From Jiella pacifica (GTDB lineage: Bacteria; Pseudomonadota; Alphaproteobacteria; Rhizobiales; Rhizobiaceae), in assembly GCF_010500815.1 (NCBI RefSeq), contig NZ_JAAAMG010000001.1, positions 248,001 through 312,000 of the forward strand: a DNA stretch of 64,000 bases. Direction: 5' to 3'. A program made the translations under genes and the position numbers. The notes under the pieces are model-generated. The model did not search any database. It worked only from the letters and a program-made list of their open reading frames with translations, and was not told where the DNA came from. Positions 27,730 to 36,904 of this stretch are shown here, piece after piece (the first letter of the stretch is position 1; every line of letters starts with the position of its first letter).

Positions 27730-28382
27730 CCGCGGCAATTCGGCCGGGGCTGACGGCCGTCGATCTGAGGGCCCGGATCATGGCGCGCCGGGAAGACGAT
27801 GGCAGCGAGACGTCGCTGGCGGGAACGGCACCGGAATTCGGCGACCATCGGCTCAATCCCGATCTCGTCGCGGAGATGGCGAAATCGGATTCGCGGGAGG
27901 CGGCGGTGCTCGTGCCCGTGGTGGACCGCGGCGAGGAGGCGACGGTCATCCTGACGACCCGTACGCGCTCGCTGCGCAAGCATTCCGGCCAGGTGGCCTT
28001 CCCAGGCGGGGCGGTCGACGATACGGACGCCTCGGCGGAAGAGGCGGCGATGCGCGAGGCCTTCGAGGAGATCGCCCTTCGTTCCTCTCACGTCGAGCCG
28101 ATCGGTCGGCTCCCGCGCTATCTGACCACGACCGGCTTTCGCATCACCCCGGTGGTGGCGATCGTGACGCCGGGCTTCGAGCTTCATCCGAATCCGGCGG
28201 AAGTCGAGGACATCTTCGAAGTGCCGCTCGGCTTCCTGATGGACGCCGCCAATCACCGGCAGGAGAGCCGCACATTCGACGGGCTCGTCCGCCACTACTA
28301 CACGATGCCGTTCGGCGAGCGCTTCATCTGGGGCGTGACCGCCGGCATTCTGAGAACCCTTTACGAACGGTACTACGCATGA
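27726..28382 (+). CDS. NUDIX CoA pyrophosphatase
   Basis: The 218-residue protein belongs to the YeaB/NudL group that splits CoA and related nucleotides. It shows the UPF0035-like motif LRKHSGQVAFPGGAVD followed by the Nudix box GGAVDDTDASAEEAAMREAF-EEI (about residues 95-118). It starts with GTG overlapping DUF1285 and ends overlapping the CCA gene by 4 bases, so the three are translationally coupled. Confidence 0.9.
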   Translation: MTAAIRPGLTAVDLRARIMARREDDGSETSLAGTAPEFGDHRLNPDLVAEMAKSDSREAAVLVPVVDRGEEATVILTTRTRSLRKHSGQVAFPGGAVDDTDASAEEAAMREAFEEIALRSSHVEPIGRLPRYLTTTGFRITPVVAIVTPGFELHPNPAEVEDIFEVPLGFLMDAANHRQESRTFDGLVRHYYTMPFGERFIWGVTAGILRTLYERYYA

Positions 28383-29632
28383 CCAAGATCTCCGCCGAAT
28401 GGCTGCAGGACGAGCGGCTGCAGGCCTTGTTGGCCGCGCTGTCTGCCGGCGACGAAGAGGCGCGGGTGGTCGGCGGCGCGGTGCGCAATACGCTGATGGA
28501 GCGACCGGTCACCGACATCGACATCGCCACCACGACCCTGCCGGAAGAGACGATCCGCCGCGCCGAGGCGATCGGGCTGAAGACCGTGCCGACCGGGATC
28601 GACCACGGCACCGTCACGGTGATTGCCGACGGCCGCCCCTACGAGGTGACGACGCTGAGGCGCGACGTCGAGACCGACGGGCGCCACGCGGTGGTCTCCT
28701 TCGGCCGCGACTGGAAGGCGGACGCGGAACGCCGGGACTTCACCATCAATGCGCTCTATGTCGACGCTGCGGGCGAGGTCCTCGATCTCGTTGGAGGGAT
28801 CGCCGACATCGAGCGGGGAGTACTGCGCTTCATCGGCGATGCGGAGCAGCGGATCCGCGAGGACGGCCTGCGCATTCTGAGGTTCTTCCGCTTCTTTGCC
28901 TGGTACGGGCGGGGGCGACCGGACGCCGACGGTCTGCGCGCCGCGACGCGGCTGAAGGACGCGCTGACGCGGCTTTCTGCCGAACGGCTGTGGAACGAGA
29001 CCCGCAAGCTCCTTGCGGCGCCCGATCCCTCGCGGGCGCTCCTCTGGATGCGGCAGACCGGCGTTCTGACGGCGGTCCTGCCTGAGAGCGAACGCTGGGG
29101 CATCGATACGATCCACCCCCTTGTCGCGACCGAAGCCGGACGCGGCTGGCAGCCGGACCCGCTACTGCGCCTGATGGCGATCGTCCCGCCGGACCCCGAC
29201 CGGCTGGACGAGCTGGCGCGGCGGCTAAAGCTCGCCAACCAGGAGCGTGACAGGCTGCTCGCCTTCGCCAAGGAGCCGTCGACCAACCCGGACGAAAGCG
29301 ACGCCGCGCTGAGGAGCCGGCTCTATTTCGGCGACAGGCAGGCGGCCGAAGACAGATTGCGGCTGGCGCTCGTCGTCTGGCAAGGCAAGGTCGGTCAGGA
29401 CGCGGCGGCGCTGGAGACCGTGGCGAAGCTCTCGGCGCGGCTGGCGGTCGTCCAAGCATTCGAGGCGCCGAAGTTTCCGCTGAACGGCGGCGATCTCAAG
29501 GCCAAGGGGTTCGTGCCGGGGCCGGAACTCGGGCAGGAGATCGAGCGGCTGAAACGGCTCTGGGCTGATGGCGGGTTCAAGCTCGGGCGCGAAGAGCTCC
29601 TTGCCCAAGCGGGGTCCGCGGACGAGGGCTGA
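28379..29632 (+). CDS. cca: CCA tRNA nucleotidyltransferase / poly(A) polymerase family
   Basis: The 417-residue class II nucleotidyltransferase adds or repairs the 3' CCA of tRNAs. The N-terminal catalytic domain has VVGGAVRNTLM and the two-Asp motif TDIDIATTTLPEE, then RRDVETDGRHAVV and AERRDFTINALYVD; the nucleotide-selecting region is REDGLRILRFFRF. The C-terminus is helical and typical in length for alphaproteobacterial CCA enzymes. Confidence 0.92.
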   Translation: MTKISAEWLQDERLQALLAALSAGDEEARVVGGAVRNTLMERPVTDIDIATTTLPEETIRRAEAIGLKTVPTGIDHGTVTVIADGRPYEVTTLRRDVETDGRHAVVSFGRDWKADAERRDFTINALYVDAAGEVLDLVGGIADIERGVLRFIGDAEQRIREDGLRILRFFRFFAWYGRGRPDADGLRAATRLKDALTRLSAERLWNETRKLLAAPDPSRALLWMRQTGVLTAVLPESERWGIDTIHPLVATEAGRGWQPDPLLRLMAIVPPDPDRLDELARRLKLANQERDRLLAFAKEPSTNPDESDAALRSRLYFGDRQAAEDRLRLALVVWQGKVGQDAAALETVAKLSARLAVVQAFEAPKFPLNGGDLKAKGFVPGPELGQEIERLKRLWADGGFKLGREELLAQAGSADEG

Positions 29633-29638
29633 CGCAAT

Positions 29639-29669
29639 CGCCAGCGATTAGTCCTCCCGCTCGCTGGCG
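29639..29669 (+). terminator. inverted repeat after the CCA gene
   Basis: CGCCAGCGA and TCGCTGGCG form a perfect 9-bp stem with a 13-base loop, 7 bases after the stop codon. No T-tract follows, so it may stabilise the mRNA 3' end rather than stop transcription by itself. Confidence 0.4.
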
Positions 29670-29800
29670 GACAGGGCTCTTCACGGCGTGATCACATTTG
29701 TGCGTATCGCAGCGGCGGGGCGGCCAGATCTTTGGAAGACAAACGAAAACGGCGACACCAGTGGTGCCGCCGTCCGATCCGTCGTGTCGATTCGGGATGC

Positions 29801-29995
29801 TCAGGCGGCCCGTTCGGCCGCTGCCGGCAGCTCGACGATGCGCTGTCGCATGGTGTCCATCATCATCGGGCTGATCCGATCAATGCCGAGAGCATTGGCC
29901 TGGGCGATGGCGCGGCGGATGACACCTGCCTCGCTGTCGGCCCGAATGACCCGCTCGCATCCCGGAAATACCGCACTGCAATCCAGTTCGAACAT
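29801..29995 (-). CDS. small DUF1059-like protein
   Basis: The 64-residue protein starts MFELDCSAVFPGCERVIRAD, with the Cys and spacing of DUF1059 proteins, followed by a helix (EAGVIRRAIAQANALGIDRI). A strong Shine-Dalgarno GGGAGG lies just before ATG 29995. Function unknown; such proteins are often induced under stress. The region upstream is AT-rich and suits a promoter. Confidence 0.7.
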   Translation of the reverse strand: MFELDCSAVFPGCERVIRADSEAGVIRRAIAQANALGIDRISPMMMDTMRQRIVELPAAAERAA

Positions 29996-30100
29996 CGTTA
30001 CCTCCCATTTCGTTTCATGCTGATATATGCGGGTGAAACGACTTGGAATATATAGCGGTTCAATCTGGCAGCAGAAAATTTTTGCAGTCGCGTCGATAGA

Positions 30101-31009
30101 TCAAGGCCATTTAACTATCGGCGGCATGGAAGACAGAATGGACTGTACGTTGCCCCCGGTCTTGAGACCGAACAGTGTTCCACGGTCGTAGAGCAGGTTG
30201 TACTCGACATATCTGCCACGTCGCACGAGTTGTTCCTCGCGATCCTCTTCGGTGAAGGGAAGCACAGCATTCTGCCGGACGATGTGGGGATAGACCACGA
30301 GAAAGGCCTTGCCGACGTCGCGGGTGAAGGCGAAGTCCTCCTCCCAGCCGCCGGCATCCTCGGCCGAGTGCAGCCAATCGTAGAAGATGCCGCCGACGCC
30401 GCGCGGCTCGTCGCGGTGCGGCAGGTAGAAATACTCGTCGCACCATTCCTTCAGCTTCTCGTAGTCGGCAACGCGGCGATGCCGGTCGCAGACGAATTTC
30501 AGCGCCCGGTGGAAGGCGACTGCGTCGACATCGTCCTGCGTGCGCCGGCGATCGAGGGTCGGCGTCAGATCGGCTCCGCCACCAAACCACTGGCGGGTGG
30601 TCACCACCATGCGGGTGTTCATGTGGACGGCGGGAACGTTCGGATTGCGCAAATGCGCGATCAGCGAAATGCCCGAGGCCCAGAAGGTCGGATCCTCCTC
30701 GGCGCCGGGGATCTGCTGACGGAATTCCTGCGAGAACTCGCCATGCACCGTCGAGACGTGGACACCCACCTTCTCGAACAGCCGGCCGCGCATCATCGAC
30801 ATCACGCCGCCGCCGCCGTCTCCCTCGCGGGACCACTCGGTGCGCTCGAAGCGGCCCGGCTCGGCAGAAACGTCTTCGCCGAACTCGTCCTCCAGCGTCT
30901 CGAAGGCGGCGCAGATGCGATCCCTCAGGGCCTCGAACCAGGCCCTGGCGATCGCCTTCTTGCGCTCGATGTCGTCCGGCAGGCCCTGCGGCAGATCTGG
31001 TTTTTCCAT
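30101..31009 (-). CDS. hemF: oxygen-dependent coproporphyrinogen III oxidase
   Basis: The 302-residue enzyme converts coproporphyrinogen III to protoporphyrinogen IX with O2 in haem synthesis. Signatures: [43 protein letters not shown] and [20 protein letters not shown]. Full length. The open frame continues upstream to 31153, but homology starts at ATG 31009. Confidence 0.95.
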   Translation of the reverse strand: MEKPDLPQGLPDDIERKKAIARAWFEALRDRICAAFETLEDEFGEDVSAEPGRFERTEWSREGDGGGGVMSMMRGRLFEKVGVHVSTVHGEFSQEFRQQIPGAEEDPTFWASGISLIAHLRNPNVPAVHMNTRMVVTTRQWFGGGADLTPTLDRRRTQDDVDAVAFHRALKFVCDRHRRVADYEKLKEWCDEYFYLPHRDEPRGVGGIFYDWLHSAEDAGGWEEDFAFTRDVGKAFLVVYPHIVRQNAVLPFTEEDREEQLVRRGRYVEYNLLYDRGTLFGLKTGGNVQSILSSMPPIVKWP

Positions 31010-31216
31010 GGTGGTCGTCCGTCCCCCCGGATGGTCGGCGGCTCGTTCGAGCTGCTCTTGCCTTCCCGGGCGTGGCCGGACGCTCGCGATCGAGCGTTCC
31101 GCGCCGGCCACCACAGCAAGGCGCTTTCGCGCCGGACCCGTCCGATTCGTCATTTCGTCGAGACGACACTATCTTGCGTGTCGATCGATAAGAACCCGCT
31201 TTCGTTGGGAGTCCCC

Positions 31217-31498
31217 ATGTCCCGGCTCGGCCGACCTCCGCTGGAAGGGTTGAAGCGGCAGCTGAGAAACCGGCGCGATCATCTGTCGCAGGCCGGGAAG
31301 GGCGACGCGGGACGCCCGCCGCGCGACAGCTTCGTGCGCGAGACCTACACGATGGAGCGCGACGAGGCGCGGCAGAAGGCGCGCGAGTGGTTCGAGAAAT
31401 TTCCCAAAGCCGCCTATTGGACGCAGGTGGAGAGCTGGCGCCAGCTCCCCGATCAGCGGATCGAATTCACCATGCGGCGGCTCCCGACGGCGGATTGA
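31217..31498 (+). CDS. small conserved hypothetical protein
   Basis: The 93-residue protein is basic at the N-terminus (LEGLKRQLRNRRDHLSQAGK) and has a motif-rich second half (MERDEARQKAREWFEKFPKA, YWTQVESWRQLPDQRIEFTM). It resembles small conserved rhizobial proteins without known function. ATG 31217 follows GGGAG. It is divergent from hemF and converges with the YcaQ-like gene. Confidence 0.65.
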   Translation: MSRLGRPPLEGLKRQLRNRRDHLSQAGKGDAGRPPRDSFVRETYTMERDEARQKAREWFEKFPKAAYWTQVESWRQLPDQRIEFTMRRLPTAD

Positions 31499-31528
31499 AA
31501 AGGGCGGCCCATGGCAGGGCGACAGACC

Positions 31529-32725
31529 TCACCGATGCGCCGAACCCGCTGCAGCGATGATGTCGAGCGGCTCGGTGCCGACATGTTCCAGGTCCAACCA
31601 GGTGGCCATGCGGCGCAGCTCTTCGAGCAAGGCGTCGATGGTGTTTTGCGGCGCGCCTGGCTCGAGGGTCGCCTGAAGCAAGATCAACGTTCCGGCCCTG
31701 CGGTCGGCCTTCAGATCGACGCGGGCCACCAAGGCACCGTCGAGGAGGAACGGGAGGACGTAGTAGCCGTGCTCGCGCTTGTGCCGGGGCGTGTAGATTT
31801 CGAGGCGGTAGCGAAAGCCGAACAGCCGCTCCGTGCGGCCGCGGTGCCAGACGAGCGGATCGAAGGGGGACAGGAGAGCCGGTCCGGCAATCCTCCGCCC
31901 GGCCCGCGCGTCGCGGTGGAGATAGGCGTCTTGCCGCCAGCCTCGAACGCGCACGGGCCTCAGCGTGCCGTCCTCGACGAGTTGTCGGATGGGCAGGGCC
32001 GTGTCGGAGGCGGGCAGGCGGTAATAGTCGCGCAGGTCGTCCGCCGTCGCGATGCCGAGCGCCCGGGCCGCCCGCGCGATCAGTTCGCGCTGTGCGTCGA
32101 CATCCGGTGGAGTGTGCAGATCCAGCACCTTGCGTGGCAGGACGCGCTCGGGAAGGTCGTAGACCCGCTCGAAGCTCCCGCGCCGATGCGTCGCCGCGAC
32201 GAGCCCCGCCCAGAACAGCCATTCGAGCGCGTGCTTGGCTTCGCTCCAGACCCACATGCCTCTGCCCGCCGCCGCGCTCGCGACGTCGGAGGCCGCGAGA
32301 GGGCCCTCCGCGGCGATGCGTGCGAGCATCGCGTCGGATTCCCCGCGGCGCGCCGTGGCGAAGGGCTCCAGCTGACGCCAGATCCCGTTGCCGCGGCGGG
32401 CACGCTCCATTCGCCAGCGCAACAGCGGGTGGCAGTCGACGGGCAGGAGCGATGCCTCGTGGCCCCAATATTCGAAGAAGCGCTTCGGGCGCTCGACCAT
32501 GATCTGGTCGAGAACATCGCGTTCGTAGCTGCCGAGCCGCGAGAACAGCGGCAGGTAATGGGCGCGCACGAGGACGTTGACGCTGTCGATCTGCAGGAGA
32601 CCGAGCTGCGCGATCGTCCGGCGGAGCCGGGCGGGCGTGACGATCGCTTCCCGATCCTGCGCGTTGAACCCTTGCGCGGTGAGAGCGATCCGCCGCGCCT
32701 CAGCCGGAGAAATTTCTGACGCCAA
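31529..32725 (-). CDS. YcaQ-like winged-helix DNA glycosylase family protein
   Basis: The 398-residue protein belongs to the YcaQ/AlkX (DUF1006) family, whose E. coli member unhooks DNA interstrand crosslinks. The N-terminus has ARRIALTAQGF and LGLLQIDSVNVLVRAHYLPL; winged-helix repeats follow, with LSPFDPLVWHRGRTERLFGF and YYVLPFLLDGALVARVDLKA near the end. I choose TTG 32725 because GGAGAGG lies at Shine-Dalgarno distance and homology begins at once. Activity on crosslinks is inference from the family. Confidence 0.85.
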   Translation of the reverse strand: MASEISPAEARRIALTAQGFNAQDREAIVTPARLRRTIAQLGLLQIDSVNVLVRAHYLPLFSRLGSYERDVLDQIMVERPKRFFEYWGHEASLLPVDCHPLLRWRMERARRGNGIWRQLEPFATARRGESDAMLARIAAEGPLAASDVASAAAGRGMWVWSEAKHALEWLFWAGLVAATHRRGSFERVYDLPERVLPRKVLDLHTPPDVDAQRELIARAARALGIATADDLRDYYRLPASDTALPIRQLVEDGTLRPVRVRGWRQDAYLHRDARAGRRIAGPALLSPFDPLVWHRGRTERLFGFRYRLEIYTPRHKREHGYYVLPFLLDGALVARVDLKADRRAGTLILLQATLEPGAPQNTIDALLEELRRMATWLDLEHVGTEPLDIIAAAGSAHR

Positions 32726-32842
32726 ACCCTCTCCTGCCGCTGGCGGACATCGATCGATTGCGCCGGGCCGCACGGTTCGTGCATGGCCAGGCCGGCTTCG
32801 CCCATACAAGCTGACCGCCGACGAGTGAAAGGAAAATTCGCA

Positions 32843-33247
32843 TTGGCCGAGGTTGCGCTATCAGAGCATTACCGGTCCTACATCGCCTGCCTGAACCGAC
32901 AGGACTGGGCGGGGCTCGGACATTTCGTCGACGACGACGTCCGGCACAATGGTCGCCGCCTCGGGCTTTCCGGCTATCGAGAGATGCTCGTCAAGGATTT
33001 CGAGGACATTCCAAACCTGCGTTTCCAGATCGATCTGTTGGTCTGCGAGGGGGCCCGCGTCGCGGCTCGACTGTTGTTCGACTGTGAGCCCAAGGGGGAA
33101 TTCCTCGGCTTGAAAGTGGCGGGTCGCCACGTCTCGTTTGCAGAGAATGTCTTCTACGAATTCAATGCCATGAAGATCACAAGCGTCTGGTCGATCATCG
33201 ACAAGGCCGCGATCGAGGCACAGCTTTGCGCCTCGCGGACAGTCTGA
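32843..33247 (+). CDS. SnoaL/NTF2-like protein (ester cyclase type)
   Basis: The 134-residue protein has the cone-shaped NTF2-like fold of SnoaL-type polyketide cyclases: a first helix (YRSYIACLNRQDWAGLGHFV), DDDVRHNGRRLGLSGYREML and FYEFNAMKITSVWSIIDKAA. Such proteins bind small hydrophobic ligands; the role here is unknown. TTG 32843 has AAGGA at 9 bases; a GTG 18 bases earlier is the alternative. Confidence 0.72.
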   Translation: MAEVALSEHYRSYIACLNRQDWAGLGHFVDDDVRHNGRRLGLSGYREMLVKDFEDIPNLRFQIDLLVCEGARVAARLLFDCEPKGEFLGLKVAGRHVSFAENVFYEFNAMKITSVWSIIDKAAIEAQLCASRTV

Positions 33248-33281
33248 TCTGCTGACGGCCCTTGGGCCGGCGCGTCCGAGA

Positions 33282-34544
33282 CTACTTCACCGCGATGAGC
33301 GGCGCCGGCGCTTCCAGAAATTCGACCGTCGTCACGGAGGGTTGGACGAGCTTCGTCAAGACTGCCGCGTCCCAGTTGGTCAGCCGGACGCAGCCGTGGC
33401 TGCGGCTCTTGTCGATCAGGCTCGGATGGGGCGTGCCGTGGATGCCGAAGGTCGGCTTCGAAAGGGCGATCCAGGTCGAGCCGACCGGTCCGTTGGGGCC
33501 GGGCGGGATCGTCAGCGGGCCGTCATTGCCGCCCTGCTTGAAGTTCTTGGCGGGGTTGTAGCTGTAGGTCGGATTCTCGGCGATCGCCGTCACCGTGACG
33601 AGGCCGGTCGGGGAGGGGGTGTCGTCCGATCCGATCGTCGCCGGGTCCATCAGGACGACGTTGCCGTCGGCGTCGTAGGCGACGAGTTCGCCGCGGGCCT
33701 TGTCGACGACGATGCGAACCACTTTCGTCGTCGGCGCGTCGCCGACGTCGGGAACGAGGATCTGCGTGCCGACCGCTGTCAGATCGGCGGTGGGATTCAT
33801 GGCAACGAGAAGGTCCTCGTCCATGTGGAAGCGCTCGGCGAACATTTCGACTGGCGACTTGAAGCCGAGCCATTCCATCTTCGCGAGCTCGCCGTAGTCG
33901 TCCGGGATGCGATCGACGAATTTCGTGTCGACGTCGTCCTGAGTGATCACGTAGGTCTTGGTTGCCTTGCCCTGATCGAGCGACAGGATCACCCACAGAT
34001 CGGAATCGACCTCGCCGTCTTCGGGAAGGCCGCGCAACGCTTCGTAGGCGGCGATCGCCTTGCGGGTATTCTCGCCGTCGAAGCCGTCGATCACTCCCGG
34101 CGAGACGTGGGCACGATCGAGAAGGATCTGCAGGCGGATCAGAAATGGATCGGGCTGCGATGGCTCGTCCACCGTCTTCAGCCCTGCCTCGTCGGGCAAG
34201 TCCGTCGAATAGGAGGGGCTGGCGATCGTCAGATCCGGGTCACCGGTGACCGCGACGGCCTCGGTTCCCGTCGCCGCCTCGTTCGAGGGCGATGTCGGGG
34301 CGGATGCTGCATCGGCGACGCCAGCCGGCGTGGTTGCCGCATCTGCAGCGGTTTCCACGGGCGGGAGGGCGCCGTCCTGGCGGGCCGTCGCCGCTACGGC
34401 ATCGGCCTCGCGCAGGGAGGCCTGCCAGCCCTGGAAAGTCGCCGTTTCGATGGCGTCCTCCGACAGGGTTCGCCAATCTGCCTGAGCGACAGCCGGCATC
34501 GCGGCCACCAGCAAGCCGGCGGCGACAGCGAGATGGATTTTCAT
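33282..34544 (-). CDS. L,D-transpeptidase (YkuD domain), secreted
   Basis: The 420-residue protein begins with a Sec signal peptide (MKIHLAVAAGLLVAAMPAVA). A long Ala/Thr-rich linker and a peptidoglycan-binding-like region (about 130-190) precede the YkuD domain, whose catalytic motif is IHGTPHPSLIDKSRSHGCVR (Cys and His in SHGCVR). It cross-links peptidoglycan through meso-diaminopimelate residues in the periplasm, or attaches proteins to it. A CtrA-like box lies in the divergent promoter region, which would fit cell-cycle control. Confidence 0.88.
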   Translation of the reverse strand: MKIHLAVAAGLLVAAMPAVAQADWRTLSEDAIETATFQGWQASLREADAVAATARQDGALPPVETAADAATTPAGVADAASAPTSPSNEAATGTEAVAVTGDPDLTIASPSYSTDLPDEAGLKTVDEPSQPDPFLIRLQILLDRAHVSPGVIDGFDGENTRKAIAAYEALRGLPEDGEVDSDLWVILSLDQGKATKTYVITQDDVDTKFVDRIPDDYGELAKMEWLGFKSPVEMFAERFHMDEDLLVAMNPTADLTAVGTQILVPDVGDAPTTKVVRIVVDKARGELVAYDADGNVVLMDPATIGSDDTPSPTGLVTVTAIAENPTYSYNPAKNFKQGGNDGPLTIPPGPNGPVGSTWIALSKPTFGIHGTPHPSLIDKSRSHGCVRLTNWDAAVLTKLVQPSVTTVEFLEAPAPLIAVK

Positions 34545-34636
34545 GGAAATACGCCTCGAAAAGGATTGAATCCCGAGCTCAGAGACTTGGCGAGTCGCTT
34601 GCGCACTCTCGCCATGAGAAGGTTAAAAGAGTATGG

Positions 34637-34651
34637 TTAACAAAAGATTAA
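34637..34651. promoter_or_regulatory. CtrA-type box between the L,D-transpeptidase and a small membrane protein gene
   Basis: TTAA-CAAAAGA-TTAA matches the alphaproteobacterial CtrA consensus TTAA-N7-TTAA exactly and is followed by a further TTAAAC. It lies 93 bases before the leftward L,D-transpeptidase start and 45 bases before the rightward small gene, in an AT-rich patch. Confidence 0.5.
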
Positions 34652-34695
34652 TTAAACTTCCGGGCTAGTCCGGCGATGCGAGGGGGAGGACGAGG

Positions 34696-34875
34696 ATGCG
34701 GCCGGAAGAGCAATATTCCAAGCGCCGACAATCCAGCCAAAAGCTCCAAGTGGTGCTTCTCGTGGTGTTTCTGCTCGCGGTGGTCGGCGCAATCTGGATT
34801 TACGAGGGAGAGTCGGAGGGACCTTCCCTGCAATCTCCCCTCGCGCCCGCAAATGCGCCACAGCCCGACTTGTGA
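34696..34875 (+). CDS. small single-pass membrane protein
   Basis: The 59-codon frame starts at an ATG preceded by GGGGAGGA at Shine-Dalgarno distance. It encodes a charged N-terminus (MRPEEQYSKRRQSSQ), one hydrophobic helix (VVLLVVFLLAVVGAIWIY) and a Pro/Ala-rich tail, so it is probably inserted with the tail outside. The function is unknown. The CtrA-like box lies 45 bases upstream. Confidence 0.62.
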   Translation: MRPEEQYSKRRQSSQKLQVVLLVVFLLAVVGAIWIYEGESEGPSLQSPLAPANAPQPDL

Positions 34876-34896
34876 TCGAAGAGCCGCGCTCCCGTA

Positions 34897-35409
34897 TCAG
34901 CCATCGAGCCGCCATCCGAGCTGCCGCAGGGCCTCGGCCGCGACGATGCCAGCCGAGACGGCGAGATTGAGCGAGCGGGCGCCCTCGGCCATCGGGATCG
35001 TCAGCCGCGCGTCGGCATGTTCGTGGACGGCGTCCGGTACGCCGGCGCTTTCCCGGCCGAACAGCAGCCGGTCGCTCGGACGAAAGGCGAAATCGGTGTA
35101 GGCGGTCTCGGACTTCGTCGTCAGAAGGACGAGGCGGCCGGGCCTGAATTCGAGGTCGCGGAGAAAGGCAGTCCAGTCGTCGTGACGCCTGAGGCTGGCC
35201 ATCGCCAGGTAATCCATGCCGGCGCGTTTCAGGGCGCGGTCGGAGGCATCGAAGCCGGCCGGCTCGATGAGTTCGACCGTCAGACCGAAGCAGGCGGCGA
35301 GGCGGAGGATCGTGCCGGTGTTGCCGGCAATGTCGGGCTGGAAGAGGACGATCGACGGGCGCTGCGAGACGGTGCCGGGATGGTCTTCGGAATGGTCGGC
35401 TTTTGCCAT
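34897..35409 (-). CDS. trmL: TrmL, tRNA (cytidine/uridine-34-2'-O)-methyltransferase
   Basis: The 170-residue SPOUT methyltransferase modifies the wobble ribose of leucine tRNAs. Motifs: VLFQPDIAGNTGTILRLAAC, LLFGRESAGVPDAVH and IPMAEGARSLNLAVSAGIVA, the last forming the knotted S-adenosylmethionine site. ATG 35409 follows GGGAG at a good distance; homology begins about 18 residues in. Confidence 0.9.
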   Translation of the reverse strand: MAKADHSEDHPGTVSQRPSIVLFQPDIAGNTGTILRLAACFGLTVELIEPAGFDASDRALKRAGMDYLAMASLRRHDDWTAFLRDLEFRPGRLVLLTTKSETAYTDFAFRPSDRLLFGRESAGVPDAVHEHADARLTIPMAEGARSLNLAVSAGIVAAEALRQLGWRLDG

Positions 35410-35473
35410 AATCTCCCGCCAGGCGTAAGTCGTGGTTGCGGACGGACGAGCGAACACGGGCGCTGAAACCGAC

Positions 35474-36904
35474 ATGCCCCTGAAAGTGTCATTGCACAAG
35501 GCACGCACCCTCCTGGCGCGGTCGAAGCGGACGAGAGTGTCTTCGGCCGAACCCACGCGCGCCTCGCGCGTTCTGCGGCGCCTGGCCGTGCCGGCAAAGG
35601 CTGTGTGGCGGAGGGGACGACGGCTGGCGTCAAACCTGTCCTCCGGCACTGCGACGAGGGCCAGAGGGGCGAGAAGGCGCTGGGATCGAGGCTTCGATGC
35701 GGCAGGGACCGCAGTCCGAAACGGGGTCGCGTCGCTGTCGCGAACGTTGTGGTCGGGCACCGTGGCGGCGAAGCGGGAGCGCCGAGGAGCGCCGCTGGGT
35801 GCTGCGGCAGTCGTCTCGAAGGTCGCAGGGCTGGCGAAAGCGCCTTTCGGCGCCGTCAGAGCGACGGTCAGGCGGCGACGCGCCGAATTGCCACGCGGAA
35901 CGAAGCGCGAGAGGACGACCTGGGAGGCTCCAATCTCGACCAGCTCGCCGGCGGAGAAGGGCTTCGACGTCGTGGAGGTCCTCGGCCTCGTCACGCGCCT
36001 CGGCCTCGTCGCCCTGGTGATCGCCGGCGGCCTGATCGTCGTGTTCCTCAACAGCGACGCTGGCGGCTCGCTCGGTGAACGGTTCAAGCGGGCAGCGGAG
36101 ACCGGGGCGGTCTTCAGCCAGCCGGCCCGGCCGGAAGCGTCGGGGAACGTCGAGAGGGACCCCGCGGCGGGCGACGAAGCATCGACGGACAAGGCCGAGG
36201 CCCAAACACAGGTGGCGGTCATCGGCTCGCCTCGTCTCCTGACGCCGCCGGCGACGCGAGCCGCGCCGCAACTGGTGCGCCTCGCGCTGGTGAGCCCGAA
36301 GAAAATCTGCAAGGCCATCGACCCTGGCACGGACTTCATGTCCTGGCACGAAAGCCTGCTGCTCGACGGACAATGGGAGTGCTATGCGACCGCGACGGCT
36401 GAGGGCGAGCGGGTCGAGCGCGAGGACACGGGCGAAAGCGAAGAAGACGCTCTCGTCTCCAGCGATCCCGATGCCGTGGTCGAGCCGGCGCTTCCCTCGC
36501 AGCCGCAACTCTTCGTCATGGCGCGGGGAGATCAGCGCGATACGCTCACCACCGTTCGCGTCAAGCTGGTCGCCGACAGTGCGGCCAAGGCGAAACGCGG
36601 CGCGAGGCGCATTGCCGAAATCACCGGCGCGCTGTTCGACGTGCTGCAGTGGCGAGCGCCGGACGGCCTGTTGGAGAAGCTGGAGGGCTTGACGGATTTC
36701 GATCTCGAACAGGCGGGCACGCAGTTGCGCTTCAAGCGCGAACTCAGCACCGGTTGGCAGTACAATCTGATCGTGATCTTTCCCAATCCGAAGATCTACA
36801 GCCAGGGGTCGGCGTTTCATCCGCCCGAGACGACGAGCGAAGCCGGGCCTCCAGGGCCTGCCGAGCTTTCGGGTTCAACGCCCGTTTCTGGAAACGATCG
36901 CTGA
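35474..36904 (+). CDS. uncharacterised membrane protein with basic N-terminus (DUF6030-like)
   Basis: The 476-residue protein has an extremely Arg/Ala-rich cytosolic N-terminus (~150 residues), one membrane helix (LGLVALVIAGGLIVVFLNSD, about 185-205), an acidic linker and a folded periplasmic C-terminal domain beginning PQLVRLALVSPKKICKAIDP and ending YNLIVIFPNPKIYSQGSAFH. The C-terminal part resembles uncharacterised rhizobial DUF6030 proteins, from memory only. The start is uncertain: a GTG 42 bases upstream is in frame. Its 3' end overlaps the convergent DUF2336 gene by 30 bases. Confidence 0.68.
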   Translation: MPLKVSLHKARTLLARSKRTRVSSAEPTRASRVLRRLAVPAKAVWRRGRRLASNLSSGTATRARGARRRWDRGFDAAGTAVRNGVASLSRTLWSGTVAAKRERRGAPLGAAAVVSKVAGLAKAPFGAVRATVRRRRAELPRGTKRERTTWEAPISTSSPAEKGFDVVEVLGLVTRLGLVALVIAGGLIVVFLNSDAGGSLGERFKRAAETGAVFSQPARPEASGNVERDPAAGDEASTDKAEAQTQVAVIGSPRLLTPPATRAAPQLVRLALVSPKKICKAIDPGTDFMSWHESLLLDGQWECYATATAEGERVEREDTGESEEDALVSSDPDAVVEPALPSQPQLFVMARGDQRDTLTTVRVKLVADSAAKAKRGARRIAEITGALFDVLQWRAPDGLLEKLEGLTDFDLEQAGTQLRFKRELSTGWQYNLIVIFPNPKIYSQGSAFHPPETTSEAGPPGPAELSGSTPVSGNDR

